Of a stretch of DNA of 64,000 nucleotides, positions 47,883-57,240 are shown piece after piece (the stretch's first letter is position 1; every line of letters begins with the position of its first letter). A program made the position numbers and the translations under genes. A model generated the notes under the pieces. It saw only the letters and a list, made by a program, of their open reading frames with translations, was not told the origin of the DNA and ran no database searches. This stretch comes from CAIWHR01 sp963809965 (GTDB lineage Bacteria; Pseudomonadota; Gammaproteobacteria; Burkholderiales; Casimicrobiaceae), in the NCBI GenBank assembly GCA_963809965.1, contig CAWELU010000005.1, positions 1-64,000 of the forward strand, in the 5' to 3' direction.

Positions 47883-49040
47883 ATGCCCAGACCGCGTCGC
47901 TTTCGCGCACCAAGCCCCGTTGCGTTCTGCCTGACGATGGCGCTGCTCGCGGTGACGGCTACCGCGCGCGCGGCCGATGTCAATGCATCCGCCCCCTTTG
48001 CTTCTGGAAAGCGGGCCGCTATCGACGGCGCGCTGGATAAGGCATTTGCGGCGTCGAAGGCGCCTGGCGTTGTCGTCGGGATCTGGATCCCGGGAGAGGG
48101 CAGCTATGTCGCCACACGTGGTGTGTCCGACGCCAAGACCAAACAGCCCATGCGCGCCGAGGACCACTTTCGCATCGGCAGCATCACCAAGACGTTCACC
48201 GCGACGCTGCTGCTGATCTTCGCTGACGAGAAGAAGCTCGGCCTCGACGACCCGGTGAGCAAGTACGTCGCGTGGGTACCCAACGGCGAGAAGATCACGC
48301 TGCGCATGCTCGCCGACATGACGGCGGGACTTCACAACTACACCGAGGACGATGCGTGGGTGAAGACCGCGTTTTCCAACTTCAAGCGTGTATGGACGCC
48401 GCGCGAGCTTGTCGACGTGGGCATCAAGCATCCACCGGACTTTCCGCCGGGGCACGGCTGGCACTACAGCAATACGAATTACGTGCTGCTCGGCATGATC
48501 CTCGAGCAGGTTACCGGCAAGAAGATCCAGCTAAGCTTCGCCGAAAAAGTGTTCGCGCCGCTCAAGCTCATGCAGACGTCGTGGCCCGTCGGCGCGGCGC
48601 TACCGAAACCCTATGCGCATGGCACCACGGTCCAGACGCTCGACGACAAGCTCGATGACGCGACCAACCGTGATCCAAGCTGGGCGTTCACGGCCGGCGA
48701 GCTCGTCTCCACGATGGCCGATCTGCGCACCTGGGTCGTTTCGTACACGACGGGCTCGCTCGTCTCCCCGGAGATGCAAAGACTGCGGCTGACTTGGATG
48801 ACGATGCCGCCCAACACGCCCGAGCGCGCCTACGGCATTGGCATCGGCATCGACCATGGGTGGCTCGGCCATACGGGCGAGCTGCCCGGGTACAACTGCA
48901 GCGCGTTCTACCTGCCTGAGAAGAAGGCCGTGATCGTCGTGATGGCGAACTCGGACATTCCCATCGGCAAGGTCAATCCCGCGCCGACGATCATGGAGGC
49001 CCTGACTCAGGTCGTGACACCCGGGAACGTGCCGCAGTAA
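47883..49040 (+). CDS. Secreted serine hydrolase (class C beta-lactamase / D-Ala-D-Ala carboxypeptidase fold)
   Basis: 385 residues; ATG at 47883 preceded by AAGAGGTCTCG. Sec signal peptide at 1-30 (CLTMALLAVTATARA-AD). Active-site motifs: S-x-x-K as Ser100-Ile-Thr-Lys103 in FRIGSITKTFTATLL, the Y-x-N motif in WHYSNTNYVLLGMIL (Tyr about 195) and H-T-G in HGWLGHTGELPGYN (about 328). This is the Pfam beta-lactamase (class C/EstB) layout; members include DD-peptidases, esterases and few true beta-lactamases. Periplasmic. The substrate cannot be assigned. Confidence 0.92.
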   Translation: MPRPRRFRAPSPVAFCLTMALLAVTATARAADVNASAPFASGKRAAIDGALDKAFAASKAPGVVVGIWIPGEGSYVATRGVSDAKTKQPMRAEDHFRIGSITKTFTATLLLIFADEKKLGLDDPVSKYVAWVPNGEKITLRMLADMTAGLHNYTEDDAWVKTAFSNFKRVWTPRELVDVGIKHPPDFPPGHGWHYSNTNYVLLGMILEQVTGKKIQLSFAEKVFAPLKLMQTSWPVGAALPKPYAHGTTVQTLDDKLDDATNRDPSWAFTAGELVSTMADLRTWVVSYTTGSLVSPEMQRLRLTWMTMPPNTPERAYGIGIGIDHGWLGHTGELPGYNCSAFYLPEKKAVIVVMANSDIPIGKVNPAPTIMEALTQVVTPGNVPQ

Positions 49041-49150
49041 CATCGTCTTCTCGGCGCCATCATCAACCGCGGCGGTTCGCGCGGTGCTGCCGGTCGAGCG
49101 TAAGGTGGCCGGTCCTGGATGAATCGCGGGGGCCGAGGCGCGTGCGCCGA

Positions 49151-51400
49151 TCAACGCCACCACGCTGCTTCGGCTTTTGCCGCCACTTCGTTGAGCGGAG
49201 TTTCGGTCAACACGCGCAGGTGCGCGAGGTAGCCCAGCCAGAGCGTCGCCCACGACAACCCGATCAACCATCGGGGTGCGTCGGCGTCGGCGCGGCTCGC
49301 GTCGAGGCAGGCCGCGGTGGCCGCGGCGATCTCGGCGCGCCGCTTGCCGGCACCGGCAAACATGTCGAGGTCGGCAACGAGTGCGCACAGCGCACGGTCA
49401 GGCCCGCGCCGAGGATCGTCGAGGCGAGCGGCCATTTCGTTGAACGACTCGCATACCGACCGCGCCGTCTGGGCGACGCGCTGCACTGCGGCGGGACAGC
49501 CATCGGCGCCGTACCCCGCGTGGCGCAACGCTGTGAGGGTCTCGTCGGCGACGCAGATCGAGATCGGGATCTGAACCAGCGGCACCCACGTCGCAAGCGG
49601 CACGCGCTTCTGTCCCCGCTCGCCGGCATAGGCGGCGAGCCCTTCTTCAACGCGGTGGCGGGCGCGCAGGCAGGCCTCCTTTGCAGACTCGACGTCCTCC
49701 GCGGCGCCGGTGCCGAACAGGTACTCGAACGAGGCCCGCGTGAATTCATTAGCGGCGCGGACATGGAGTGCGACCTCGGCGCACAGGACGGCCGCCGCGC
49801 CTCTGGGCCACATGACCAACGACGCCGCTAGCGCAGCGAGCGCGCCCACGGTCACCGCCTCGAGCCTTACGGCGCCCGTGTGCCACCCCTCCGGCACGAT
49901 CAGGTTGAACAGCAGCACGACCATGAGCGCGAACATTGCCTGCCCCGCACCCAGCGAGATCGCGGTTGGTGCATAGGCCGCGAGGAATACGGCCAGCGGC
50001 AGCGCCACCCACATCGGCAGAGGGTGCGCGCCGATAGCCAGCGTCGCCGCCGTGGCGAGGAGAAATCCGGCGAAGGTACCGATCACGGCACTTACAACGG
50101 TCGAGCCCGTCGTCGCCACGTTCGACCGCAAAACGGTGAGGGTCGCCAGCACGACCCAGAACGCGTGCTCGATGGCGCTGATCTTGGCGAGCAGCACCGA
50201 CAGCGCCAGCGCGACGCCGGCGCGAACGCTGTTGCGAAACCAGACGGCCCGCGGCGACAGGTGCGGCGCCAGCACGCGCTGCGCGCGGCGCAACGCGTTC
50301 TCGGCGGCGATCGGCTCGACCATGCCGAAATCGTCGCCGACGACGCGGGCGGTGCGGCCAGTCAGCACAATGGCGTCGGCGGCCATCGCTAGGGCGACGA
50401 AAGACATCACGCGGGTCGGGAACACGGCCTCGACCGCCGCCACGACGTCCCGCCCCGGGGTGCCCTTGGCGACCGCAGCCTGGGTCGCAGCACTGAGAAC
50501 TTCCCGGTGTCGGTGGCGCGCGGCCACCAGCGCCTGGAGGTCGGGTCCGGTACCGCGACGACCGTCCATGCAACTGGCGAGCACATCGGCCACCGCTTCG
50601 AGTGTCTTGGCCACGGCGCCGGCAAGCCGGCGGTCATCGGCACTCATTCGCGGACCGGGCGGCATCGCTCCCGCAAAGCGCCAGCACTGGCCGAGGGCGT
50701 CGATCAGGCTCAACAATGCCCGTTGGTGGCCGACCGGACCGATCGGACGGAATCCCAGTGCACTGTGCACCGCGGTCGCGCGGTCGATCGCTGTCTTGGC
50801 GTCGTCGATGCTGCGTTCCGGCCGATCGCCCGCGGCGCACGCCCGCGCGATCGCGGCCAGCGCGCGGACCGCCTCGACCAACCGCAGGTAGAGATCGCGC
50901 TGCTCGTGCCGCGGCCATAGCAATGCTGTCGCGATCGCCGCGCAAGCGCACGCCAGCATCCATCCACCCAACCGGTCCGGAATGGCATCGTTGCCGGCCG
51001 GGACCATGACGCACAGCACGAACATCAGGATCGCCGTGTTGTTGCCTTGCGCAAAATGGCCGCCCAGCGCCGCCAAGAATTGCAGCGTCACGCCGATTAC
51101 CAACATGGCGACGACCGCTGGCCACAGTGTGTTCGACAGCATTGTGCCGATCGCGATTAATAGGTTGCCAAGGATCATCAGCACGATGTAGGCGACGAAC
51201 CGCGAGCGGCGCGGCCCTATGAAGTCGGCCATTGCCATCGTGGCAAAAGAGCCAAATGCGGCGAGCAGCGCGAACTGCGGATTTGCGAGCCCGTGCAAGC
51301 CGAAAGCGAACACCGCGGGCATCACCAGGGCGACGCGCAGTGCCCGGTGCAACACGCTGCGATCGGGGTCGTGCAGAAGTTTGCACACGGCAGCAATCAT
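49151..51400 (-). CDS. FUSC family inner-membrane transporter
   Basis: 749 residues, intact. It has two membrane blocks, each followed by a cytosolic helical domain: block 1 (residues about 20-160: RVALVMPAVFAFGLHGLANP, LLAAFGSFATMAMADFIGP) and block 2 (about 375-510: RNSVRAGVALALSVLLAKIS, AFWVVLATLTVLRSNVATTG), the FUSC signature with a duplicated fold. YccS/AaeB-like proteins export aromatic acids or other small organic anions, usually with an HlyD partner; none is adjacent here. It is followed on the same strand, with a 33-bp gap, after the amidohydrolase gene. Confidence 0.9.
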   Translation of the reverse strand: MIAAVCKLLHDPDRSVLHRALRVALVMPAVFAFGLHGLANPQFALLAAFGSFATMAMADFIGPRRSRFVAYIVLMILGNLLIAIGTMLSNTLWPAVVAMLVIGVTLQFLAALGGHFAQGNNTAILMFVLCVMVPAGNDAIPDRLGGWMLACACAAIATALLWPRHEQRDLYLRLVEAVRALAAIARACAAGDRPERSIDDAKTAIDRATAVHSALGFRPIGPVGHQRALLSLIDALGQCWRFAGAMPPGPRMSADDRRLAGAVAKTLEAVADVLASCMDGRRGTGPDLQALVAARHRHREVLSAATQAAVAKGTPGRDVVAAVEAVFPTRVMSFVALAMAADAIVLTGRTARVVGDDFGMVEPIAAENALRRAQRVLAPHLSPRAVWFRNSVRAGVALALSVLLAKISAIEHAFWVVLATLTVLRSNVATTGSTVVSAVIGTFAGFLLATAATLAIGAHPLPMWVALPLAVFLAAYAPTAISLGAGQAMFALMVVLLFNLIVPEGWHTGAVRLEAVTVGALAALAASLVMWPRGAAAVLCAEVALHVRAANEFTRASFEYLFGTGAAEDVESAKEACLRARHRVEEGLAAYAGERGQKRVPLATWVPLVQIPISICVADETLTALRHAGYGADGCPAAVQRVAQTARSVCESFNEMAARLDDPRRGPDRALCALVADLDMFAGAGKRRAEIAAATAACLDASRADADAPRWLIGLSWATLWLGYLAHLRVLTETPLNEVAAKAEAAWWR

Positions 51401-51433
51401 CGCGCAAGCATGCCCCTAGCCCGCTGCGCAGCC

Positions 51434-52336
51434 CTATCGGCGCAGCCTGAACCAGGCGGTTGCCGTACCCCGGAACATGTCGTCCCGTTCGGCTTGGGAG
51501 AATCCTGCCACGATCTCCTGATAAGCATCGTAGAGACGCTCGAACCCCACCGACAGGCCGGCGATCGGCATGTGGCTGCCGAACATGCAGCGGGCGGGCC
51601 CGAACATCTCGATGAGGGAGAGGACCCAGGGCGCGATCTGCTCCCGGTGCCAGCCCATGCCGAAGATGCATTCGATCGCCGAGATCTCGACGCGGACGTT
51701 CGCGCAGCGGCTCAACCCGCCCAAGTCGTGCCGCCACCGCGCGTAGCCAGCCGCGCTCAGATCCAGCGGCCAGCCCATTACCGCGAGTGTGAAGCCGATA
51801 TCCGGATGCAGACGGACGACGTCGTGCAAATCAGAAAGCTGCGGCGCAAAGACTTCGAGCCCGCATCGGAAGCCATAGCGCCGCAGGGCGCCAAGCCCCG
51901 CCCGCCATGCCGGATCCGTCAGCAGGTCGGGGCGCGTTGCGAAGCGCCTCAGCGCATTGCCACCGTCCCAGCCAAGATGCTCACGCACCGCCACCACGTT
52001 GGGCAGCGCGGCGTACGCCTCGAGCTTCTCCTGGAGCATGGGTTCGAGGAAGTTCACCAGGACCACCATGGGCTGGCGCAGACGCGATGCATCCGCCACG
52101 CGCTGGCCCCACCGCGCTTCCCCGACCGGATCCGCGGAGAGAAATTCGTGCCAGATGAGGCCCTCCACGTGACACGACACGGTGGCCTTCAGATAGTCAT
52201 CCGGCAGGTAACGCCGGGGCAGGGCGGAATAGTCGCCGACGATCGTCCTGAAGGTTGGGTCCTCCCGATCCAGGAAAGCGTAGGTGTTCGCCTCGGCGTC
52301 GAACAAGTGAACATGAGCGTCGAAAATGTGGAGCAC
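51434..52336 (-). CDS. Amidohydrolase family 2 (TIM-barrel metal hydrolase/decarboxylase)
   Basis: 300 residues from the ATG at 52336. H-x-H metal motif in IFDAHVHLFDAEANTYAF, central barrel residues in VSCHVEGLIWHEFLSADPV and VVAVREHLGWDGGNALRR, and C-terminal FGPARCMFGSHMPIAGLSVG, where the usual S-D-x-P is S-H-x-P. Members hydrolyse lactones or decarboxylate aromatic acids; the predicted substrate here is uncertain, and the Asp of the usual SDxP/SNFP block is replaced by His. It is placed 33 bp before the FUSC gene, on the same strand, suggesting a catabolism/export pair. Confidence 0.88.
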   Translation of the reverse strand: MLHIFDAHVHLFDAEANTYAFLDREDPTFRTIVGDYSALPRRYLPDDYLKATVSCHVEGLIWHEFLSADPVGEARWGQRVADASRLRQPMVVLVNFLEPMLQEKLEAYAALPNVVAVREHLGWDGGNALRRFATRPDLLTDPAWRAGLGALRRYGFRCGLEVFAPQLSDLHDVVRLHPDIGFTLAVMGWPLDLSAAGYARWRHDLGGLSRCANVRVEISAIECIFGMGWHREQIAPWVLSLIEMFGPARCMFGSHMPIAGLSVGFERLYDAYQEIVAGFSQAERDDMFRGTATAWFRLRR

Positions 52337-52401
52337 CGCGCCCTCCTCCTCTACAGCCTCGGATATCAGGCCGACATACTACGTAGAGCCGAACGTCTAT
52401 G

Positions 52402-52510
52402 CTAATCGGCCTGCCGCCAGTGCCGCGCGATGAAAGAGGTACGTACTCGCCGGGTCCGATCGAGCGCCTCGTCTTTCAGGTCGGTGCCGTAAACATATCT
52501 TGGCCCCATG
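52402..52510 (-). pseudogene. 3' relic of an unidentified gene
   Basis: Minus-strand reading GPRYVYGTDLKDEALDRTRR, then VRTSFIARHWRQAD and TAG. The composition is protein-like and it ends in a normal stop, but the upstream part is not recognisable as the same protein. Family unknown. Confidence 0.25.
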
Positions 52511-52612
52511 ACTCCACGGACTGACCTTAATCCGGTTCTCCGAATAGCACCAACACCAAACTGGCTGGCCGTCAGGATTATCACTATCAGGCGGCTGAAC
52601 AGCACCATCGAC

Positions 52613-53459
52613 CCAACGCAGGATAATCAGTTCATCGACTGGTGGCAGGGCGGTAGGGTCTATCTCTTCACGAGTCCGTACGTTCAGGGCGCCACGTGCC
52701 CTCCCACGAACCTGACGGCCGATCGCCTCCTCGACCAGAAGAATCCGGTCACCCCTGATCGCCAACCCGCCGGTCTGTGTGGGCTGTGCGCAGCCGCTGG
52801 AGATCTACAAGTCCTGTAACGGCGATTCGTGCGAATCACCGTCATTGCCGGTGAACGACCCGTCGCAGATCGTGGAGTATTCGCTAGGTGCTATTCCCGC
52901 CACGAACCTGCCGCCCCCTCATCCCAAGTACTACCGGCAGCCGAACAACGTCGATTTCGATATCTCCTATGTGAACTTCGCATTCCTGCCGGGATTGGTG
53001 GAATCGTACGTATCCCCTCCCGACACCGCGAACATCAATGGCGCGTGCAACTATCCAGGCTACTACGGCTCGCCGAAGGCGATCTCGCCGGCGCGCCGGA
53101 ATGGCAGGGATACGATCGACGGGCGGTATCAGTTCACCGTCCGCAAGGCCGTGCCGTGGGAACCGCAGCGGCCGAAGGTCCCCGACTGCGCCAACGTCAG
53201 CAACGACACATGGTGCAAGGGCATCAATGTCTTGGCGGTCATCGATCCGAACCGTAAGAAGGCGCTGCAGCCCGATGAGATCAAGGAACTGGTCGGACTG
53301 GCGCACAGCGGATTACCCAAGGCCGATCTCGCACGGAGCTACGGCATCAGCCGGGAGGCGGTGTATCAGTATCTTCGACGTGGCGCTGATTCACTGATAC
53401 CGGACGATCGAACGCCGGACCCGACCCGAAGCGTGCGTTGGCGACATGCAGCGTCGTAG
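52613..53459 (+). pseudogene. Chimeric ORF: secreted-protein fragment joined to a resolvase HTH tail
   Basis: The first part (DNQFIDWWQGGRVYLFTSPY, then TADRLLDQKNPVTPDRQPAG, with a frameshift near 52778, then CAQPLEIYKSCNGDSCESPS, NNVDFDISYVNFAFLPGLVE and CNYPGYYGSP) is Cys- and aromatic-rich and looks extracellular. I do not know its family. Near 53230 the frame continues into NRKKALQPDEIKELVGLAHS and GLPKADLARSYGISREAVYQ, with YLRRG, the C-terminal HTH of a serine recombinase. No recombinase catalytic domain is present. Two truncated genes have been joined in frame. Confidence 0.5.
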
Positions 53460-53548
53460 GACGCTGCCGGTTCCGCCGCGATCCTTACCGAAGTAGTGCC
53501 GGAATCGCGTTCCTATTGGGTCGCCTGCTCGGGTAGGCTATCGGCGCC

Positions 53549-54552
53549 ATGAAACGCGCCACCAAGAAATCGATCGATCCCTTTCCCGAGCGGATCTCGC
53601 CACAGCTCGCCACGCTGGTGAGCGCCCCGCCGACGCGTGGGGCGTGGACGTATGAGATCAAGCTCGACGGCTACCGCATCCTCTCGCGATGCGGGGGCGG
53701 CGTCGTGCGGCTCTTCACGCGCAACGAAAACGATTGGACGTCGAAGATGGTGAGCCTTGCGCAAGCGTTGGCGGCGCTGCCAGCCGAAACGGCATGGTTC
53801 GACGGCGAAGTCGTCGTGCTGGGCGAGAACGGCATTCCGAACTTCAACGCGCTGCAGAACGCATTCGACACACGCGGAACCGAGAGACTCACGTACTTCG
53901 TCTTCGACCTCCTGTACCTCAACGGCAAGGATCTCCGCGGCCTTGAGTTCCGGCAGCGGCGCGAGCTCCTGGCAGCGCTTTTCGCCGAAAACGACAGCGA
54001 ACGCGTGCGCCTCAGCCAGACCTTCGATGCCGATGGGCAGAGCGTGCTGCAGTCGGCGTGCAAGATGGGCCTCGAGGGCGTCATCGCGAAGCGCCTGGAC
54101 GCACCGTACAAGAGCACACGTACAGACGCTTGGCTCAAGGTCAAGTGTCAGCTCCGGCAGGAGTTCGTGGTCGGCGGCTTCGTCACTCGGACCGGCTCGA
54201 CACCAGCGAGGTCGGAAGCCTGCTGCTCGGCGTGTACGACGACGACGGCCGCCTGCGCTCGGTCGGCAGCGTGGGAACGGGATGGGACTCGAAGACCGCC
54301 ACGACGATGCTACGCACGTTCGAGCCGCTCGAGATCGACAAGTCCGCCTTCAATCCAGAGTTCGCACCGACGAAGGATCGGTGGAGTCGGCGACCTGCCG
54401 GCGGCGAGCGATGGGTACGGCCGGTCGCTGTGGTCGAGGTGAGCTTCACCGAGTGGACGCCCGACGGACATATTCGGCATCCGAAGTTTCACGGCGTGCG
54501 CTATGACAAGCCGGCTGAATCGATCCGCCGCGAGGTGTCGGGGCGGGTCTAG
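53549..54552 (+). pseudogene. ATP-dependent DNA ligase (LigD ligase-domain type), frameshifted
   Basis: The ATG at 53549 encodes an adenylation domain: motif I with nucleophile Lys38 in TYEIKLDGYRILSR, motif III TYFVFDLLYLNGKDLRGLE, motif IV GLEGVIAKRLDAPYKS and motif V AWLKVKCQLRQEFVVGGF. A frameshift near 54183 separates this from the OB-fold domain (SEVGSLLLGVYDDDGRLRSV, VAVVEVSFTEWTPDGHIRHP, stop at 54552). Repaired, it is about 333 residues. It resembles the ligase part of LigD without polymerase or phosphoesterase domains, and no Ku gene is in the window. Confidence 0.85.
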
Positions 54553-54748
54553 GTCACTGAATGCGGTCGTTTGCCGCCGCTATCGACCCCTCGCTGCGGT
54601 TGAGCTTCGCGCCGCCTATGGCTGCAATGCCGCGACTGCGGACGTTGAGATCCGCATGGCGTGTGTCTCTGACCGGCCATGAGCCGCCGTTCGTTCGGGG
54701 CGCGTAGTTCCTGCTGTAGGCGTACGATGGCCGGACTTCCTCTCGTCA

Positions 54749-54766
54749 GACGAGGTGATTCAGTGA
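54749..54766 (+). pseudogene. DEVIQ tail relic of an upstream SBP
   Basis: GAC GAG GTG ATT CAG TGA is the exact end of PF04392-type SBP genes in this window (RADEVIQ stop). It sits immediately before, and overlaps by one base, the start codon of the next SBP. Only the last few codons remain. Confidence 0.45.
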
Positions 54767-55795
54767 TGCAGCGTCCGAAAATGCGACATGCGAGGCTTCG
54801 CGATGAAGAGCCGCCTATCGCGGTCCTGCTCGCCCTTGCCGCCGGCATTCTTCTGATGCCACTCGACGCATCGGCGCAAACGTCGGCGAAGGTCTATCGA
54901 ATCGGCGTGCTTGAAACGTCGCCACCCGACCTTCGCTCGCCGAATCAGATGGCTTTCTACGACGAACTGCGTCAAGCGCGGCTACGTCGAGGGCCAGAAC
55001 CTGGTCGTCGAGCGCCGCAACGCAAACCGTCAACCTGACCAGTTGCCGGCGCTCGCCAGGGAGCTGGTCGCGCTTCGGCCTGACCTGATCGTCGCGTTCG
55101 GGCCGCAACCTAATCGCGCCGTCAAGGATGCTACGTCGACGATTCCCATCGTGATGGGTTTCGTTGCCGACCCGGTCGCAGCGGGGCTCGCCGCGAGCCT
55201 CGCCCGGCCCGGCGGTAACCTGACCGGCGTGACCACCGTCGTTGCGGGCGGCATTATGGCGAAGTCTCTGGAGCTGTTGCATCAGGTCGCGCCGAAGGCG
55301 ACTCGCATCGGAATGCTGGTCAATCCGACCAACGCAATGCATCGAATCCTTGTCCCGCTGGAGATTCCGGAGGCGGCGCGGCGACTGGGCGTCCAGATAA
55401 TTTCCGTCGAAGCGCGCACGGCAGACGAGATCGAGCCCGCGATCAAGGCTGCGGTCGGCAAAGGAGCCGAGGCCCTGTTCATCCAGGGTGATCCGGTGTT
55501 CAACAACCCGCCTGAGCGGATGCCGCAAATCGTGGCGCGCACGGGCCTCCCGGCGATCTACTTCTTGCGCACGCAAGCGGAGGCGGGTGGGCTGATGTCG
55601 TATGGACCGGACTTAGTGGAGTTGTCGCGGCGCGTCGCCAGCTACGTCGACCGCATCCTTAAAGGTGCGAAACCCGGCGATCTGGCGATCGAGCAGCCGA
55701 CGAAGATCGACCTCGTCATCAACCTCAAGACAGCAAAGGCGCTCGGCATCACGATTCCGCAGTCGCTACTTGCGCAGGCTGAGTTGATGCCGTGA
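54766..55795 (+). pseudogene. ABC transporter substrate-binding protein (PF04392 type), frameshifted
   Basis: The ATG at 54766 starts MQRPKMRHARLRDEEPPIAV, with the hydrophobic export signal VLLALAAGILLMPLDASAQ. After KVYRIGVLETSPPDLRSPNQ a one-base change near 54972 shifts the frame. It continues with KRGYVEGQNLVVERRNANRQ, ADPVAAGLAASLARPGGNLT, QAEAGGLMSYGPDLVELSRR and NLKTAKALGITIPQSLLAQA. Repaired length is about 343 residues. Orphan binding protein: no permease or ATPase genes nearby. Paralogous to 9034-10027 and 59197-60258. Confidence 0.85.
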
Positions 55796-55892
55796 TGACT
55801 CGCCGTGTATTGATCGCAGGGTTCGCCGCCGTCGCCGACTGACTTGATTCGTCGAACGACTGCTTTGCCGACCGGCTGCTGTGGGTCGGGCA

Positions 55893-56022
55893 CGGTCAAA
55901 CGGTCTGCCACCCCGAACGGCGGCACTGCGAGCGATCCGGGCCGTTCGCGCATCGGTGACCGACGTGCGCTAATCAGCGGCCGCTCAGTCGAATCGCATC
56001 AATGCCGGCGACCGGCCAACTT
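55893..56022 (+). repeat. Dispersed intergenic repeat, copy D
   Basis: Blocks: GAACGGCGGCACTGCGAGCG, CATCGGTGACCGACG, AATCAGCGGCCGCTCAGTCG, ATCAATGCCGGCGACCGGCC. Same order as copies A-C. The rest of the 55796-56367 gap has no convincing gene. Confidence 0.7.
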
Positions 56023-56367
56023 CGGACGTAGCGAATTGCGCTCCATTGCGGTCATTGGTCGATGCCTTGGGTGTCGACCAATCTTCTCGTCCGGCCGCAA
56101 TAACCCTCTCCGGCGCGGACACTGTAATATTTGACGAAGATTCTTCTGCTGGACCCGTTCGAGCCGCTAATACGGCGCAAGCGCCCCCATCGAACCAGGC
56201 CTTTCATCCCCCGAATCGCAAACCGTAGCTCTGATTCTCAGGGACTTTCCAATAGCGCCCCACATGTCATTGGGCCGAATTCAAGCGACAATCCCGGCCG
56301 AAGCGCCCCGTTCCTACGCGGCGCATTCGAGCCACACATCACGTTGGGCAGACAGGTAGAGGGCACA

Positions 56368-56877
56368 ATGGCGAGGCATGACGAAAAGCCGGGGACCGGC
56401 GACCTTCCGCCTGCCGAAATTGAGAAGCTCATGGCCCGGATGAATAGTTCCTACGGGCAGCGGGTCAGGGCAATTCGTGAAGAAATCAAGGGCAAAATCG
56501 TCGCCCGCACCTCAACAGGAAGGTCGGGGTACTGTCTCGAATTCACCGACGGCTCTTGGGTCGTCTGCTACCTGGCTGAATCCCTTCTCGACTGGCACGC
56601 CGGACCCGGACCGCTCCCCCAAGGCGCCCGTGACCTAATGCACGATCCGAAGGCTGGAGACGTGCGCGGACCGCTCGCAGTCAACCGTCCGTATGCCAGC
56701 GAAGTGTGCGACCTCGAGTATCAGGTAGCTCAGGCGATCGGACAGTCGGTGTCAGGAATCGCTGTGGGTGATGACAGCTTCAATCTCTGTTTTCCCGATG
56801 GTCATGAGCTAGACGCATCCGTGGTCGCCGACGCAACAGGTCTGCCTGGTCTTCGAGTCTTCTGGGAACAGTGGTGA
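56368..56877 (+). CDS. Hypothetical protein (169 aa)
   Basis: The ATG at 56368, after GTAGAGGGCACA, is preferred over a far-upstream in-frame ATG at 56131 because the intervening 79 codons are Arg/Pro-rich and look non-coding. The protein is acidic and soluble: MARHDEKPGTGDLPPAEIEK, EIKGKIVARTSTGRSGYCLE, FTDGSWVVCYLAESLLDWH, DDSFNLCFPDGHELDASVV. It contains two similar beta-hairpin blocks (GYCLEFTDGSWV and SFNLCFPDGHEL), suggesting a duplicated small domain. No family recognised. It is coupled to the 49-residue gene that follows. Confidence 0.7.
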   Translation: MARHDEKPGTGDLPPAEIEKLMARMNSSYGQRVRAIREEIKGKIVARTSTGRSGYCLEFTDGSWVVCYLAESLLDWHAGPGPLPQGARDLMHDPKAGDVRGPLAVNRPYASEVCDLEYQVAQAIGQSVSGIAVGDDSFNLCFPDGHELDASVVADATGLPGLRVFWEQW

Positions 56878-57023
56878 ATAAGAATCTGCCAGACCTCAAT
56901 CAGAAAACGAAGAACATTGAAGTAAGCATGAAGCTCCTCGCGGCCCAGTATCGTCGCATGAAAACGCTCGTGGAGTTCGAGAAGAAGAATAAGGCCATAT
57001 TGCCTTTTGACGACGATGCGTAG
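56874..57023 (+). CDS. Small hypothetical protein (49 aa), coupled to the preceding gene
   Basis: The GTG at 56874 overlaps the upstream stop (TGGTGA). Reading MNKNLPDLNQKTKNIEVSMK, LLAAQYRRMKTLVEFEKKNK, AILPFDDDA and TAG. It is Lys-rich, mainly helical and clearly protein-like. Its basic, coiled character beside an acidic partner resembles small two-gene modules, but no family is recognised. Confidence 0.55.
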   Translation: MNKNLPDLNQKTKNIEVSMKLLAAQYRRMKTLVEFEKKNKAILPFDDDA

Positions 57024-57240
57024 ATTCAACGAGCAAGTGCAACGGGGAGAAGGTGTCGATGCCGATTAAGCGGTATCGACAACTCCATCTCTAGTCGTTT
57101 TTCGTTTCTTCGAGTCCATCAGCAAGTTTCGGTAACTCGCGCCGGTTCATGCCTTCTACTTGGCGTGCGTCAGCGCGGCGTGCCGGTTAACGTACTTGTT
57201 GGGCGTCTGCTTTCAGAAGACCGCTACGGCCGCTCAGGGT

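Noticed and set aside
47883..49040. Antibiotic-resistance beta-lactamase
   Set aside because: The S-x-x-K, Y-x-N and H-T-G motifs define the fold, but most members of this family are esterases or DD-peptidases; the usual K-T-G of AmpC is H-T-G here.
56131..56367. 79-codon N-terminal extension of the 169-residue hypothetical protein
   Set aside because: The extension is Arg/Pro-rich without structure, lacks a ribosome site at 56131, and overlaps repeat-like sequence; the ATG at 56368 is better.
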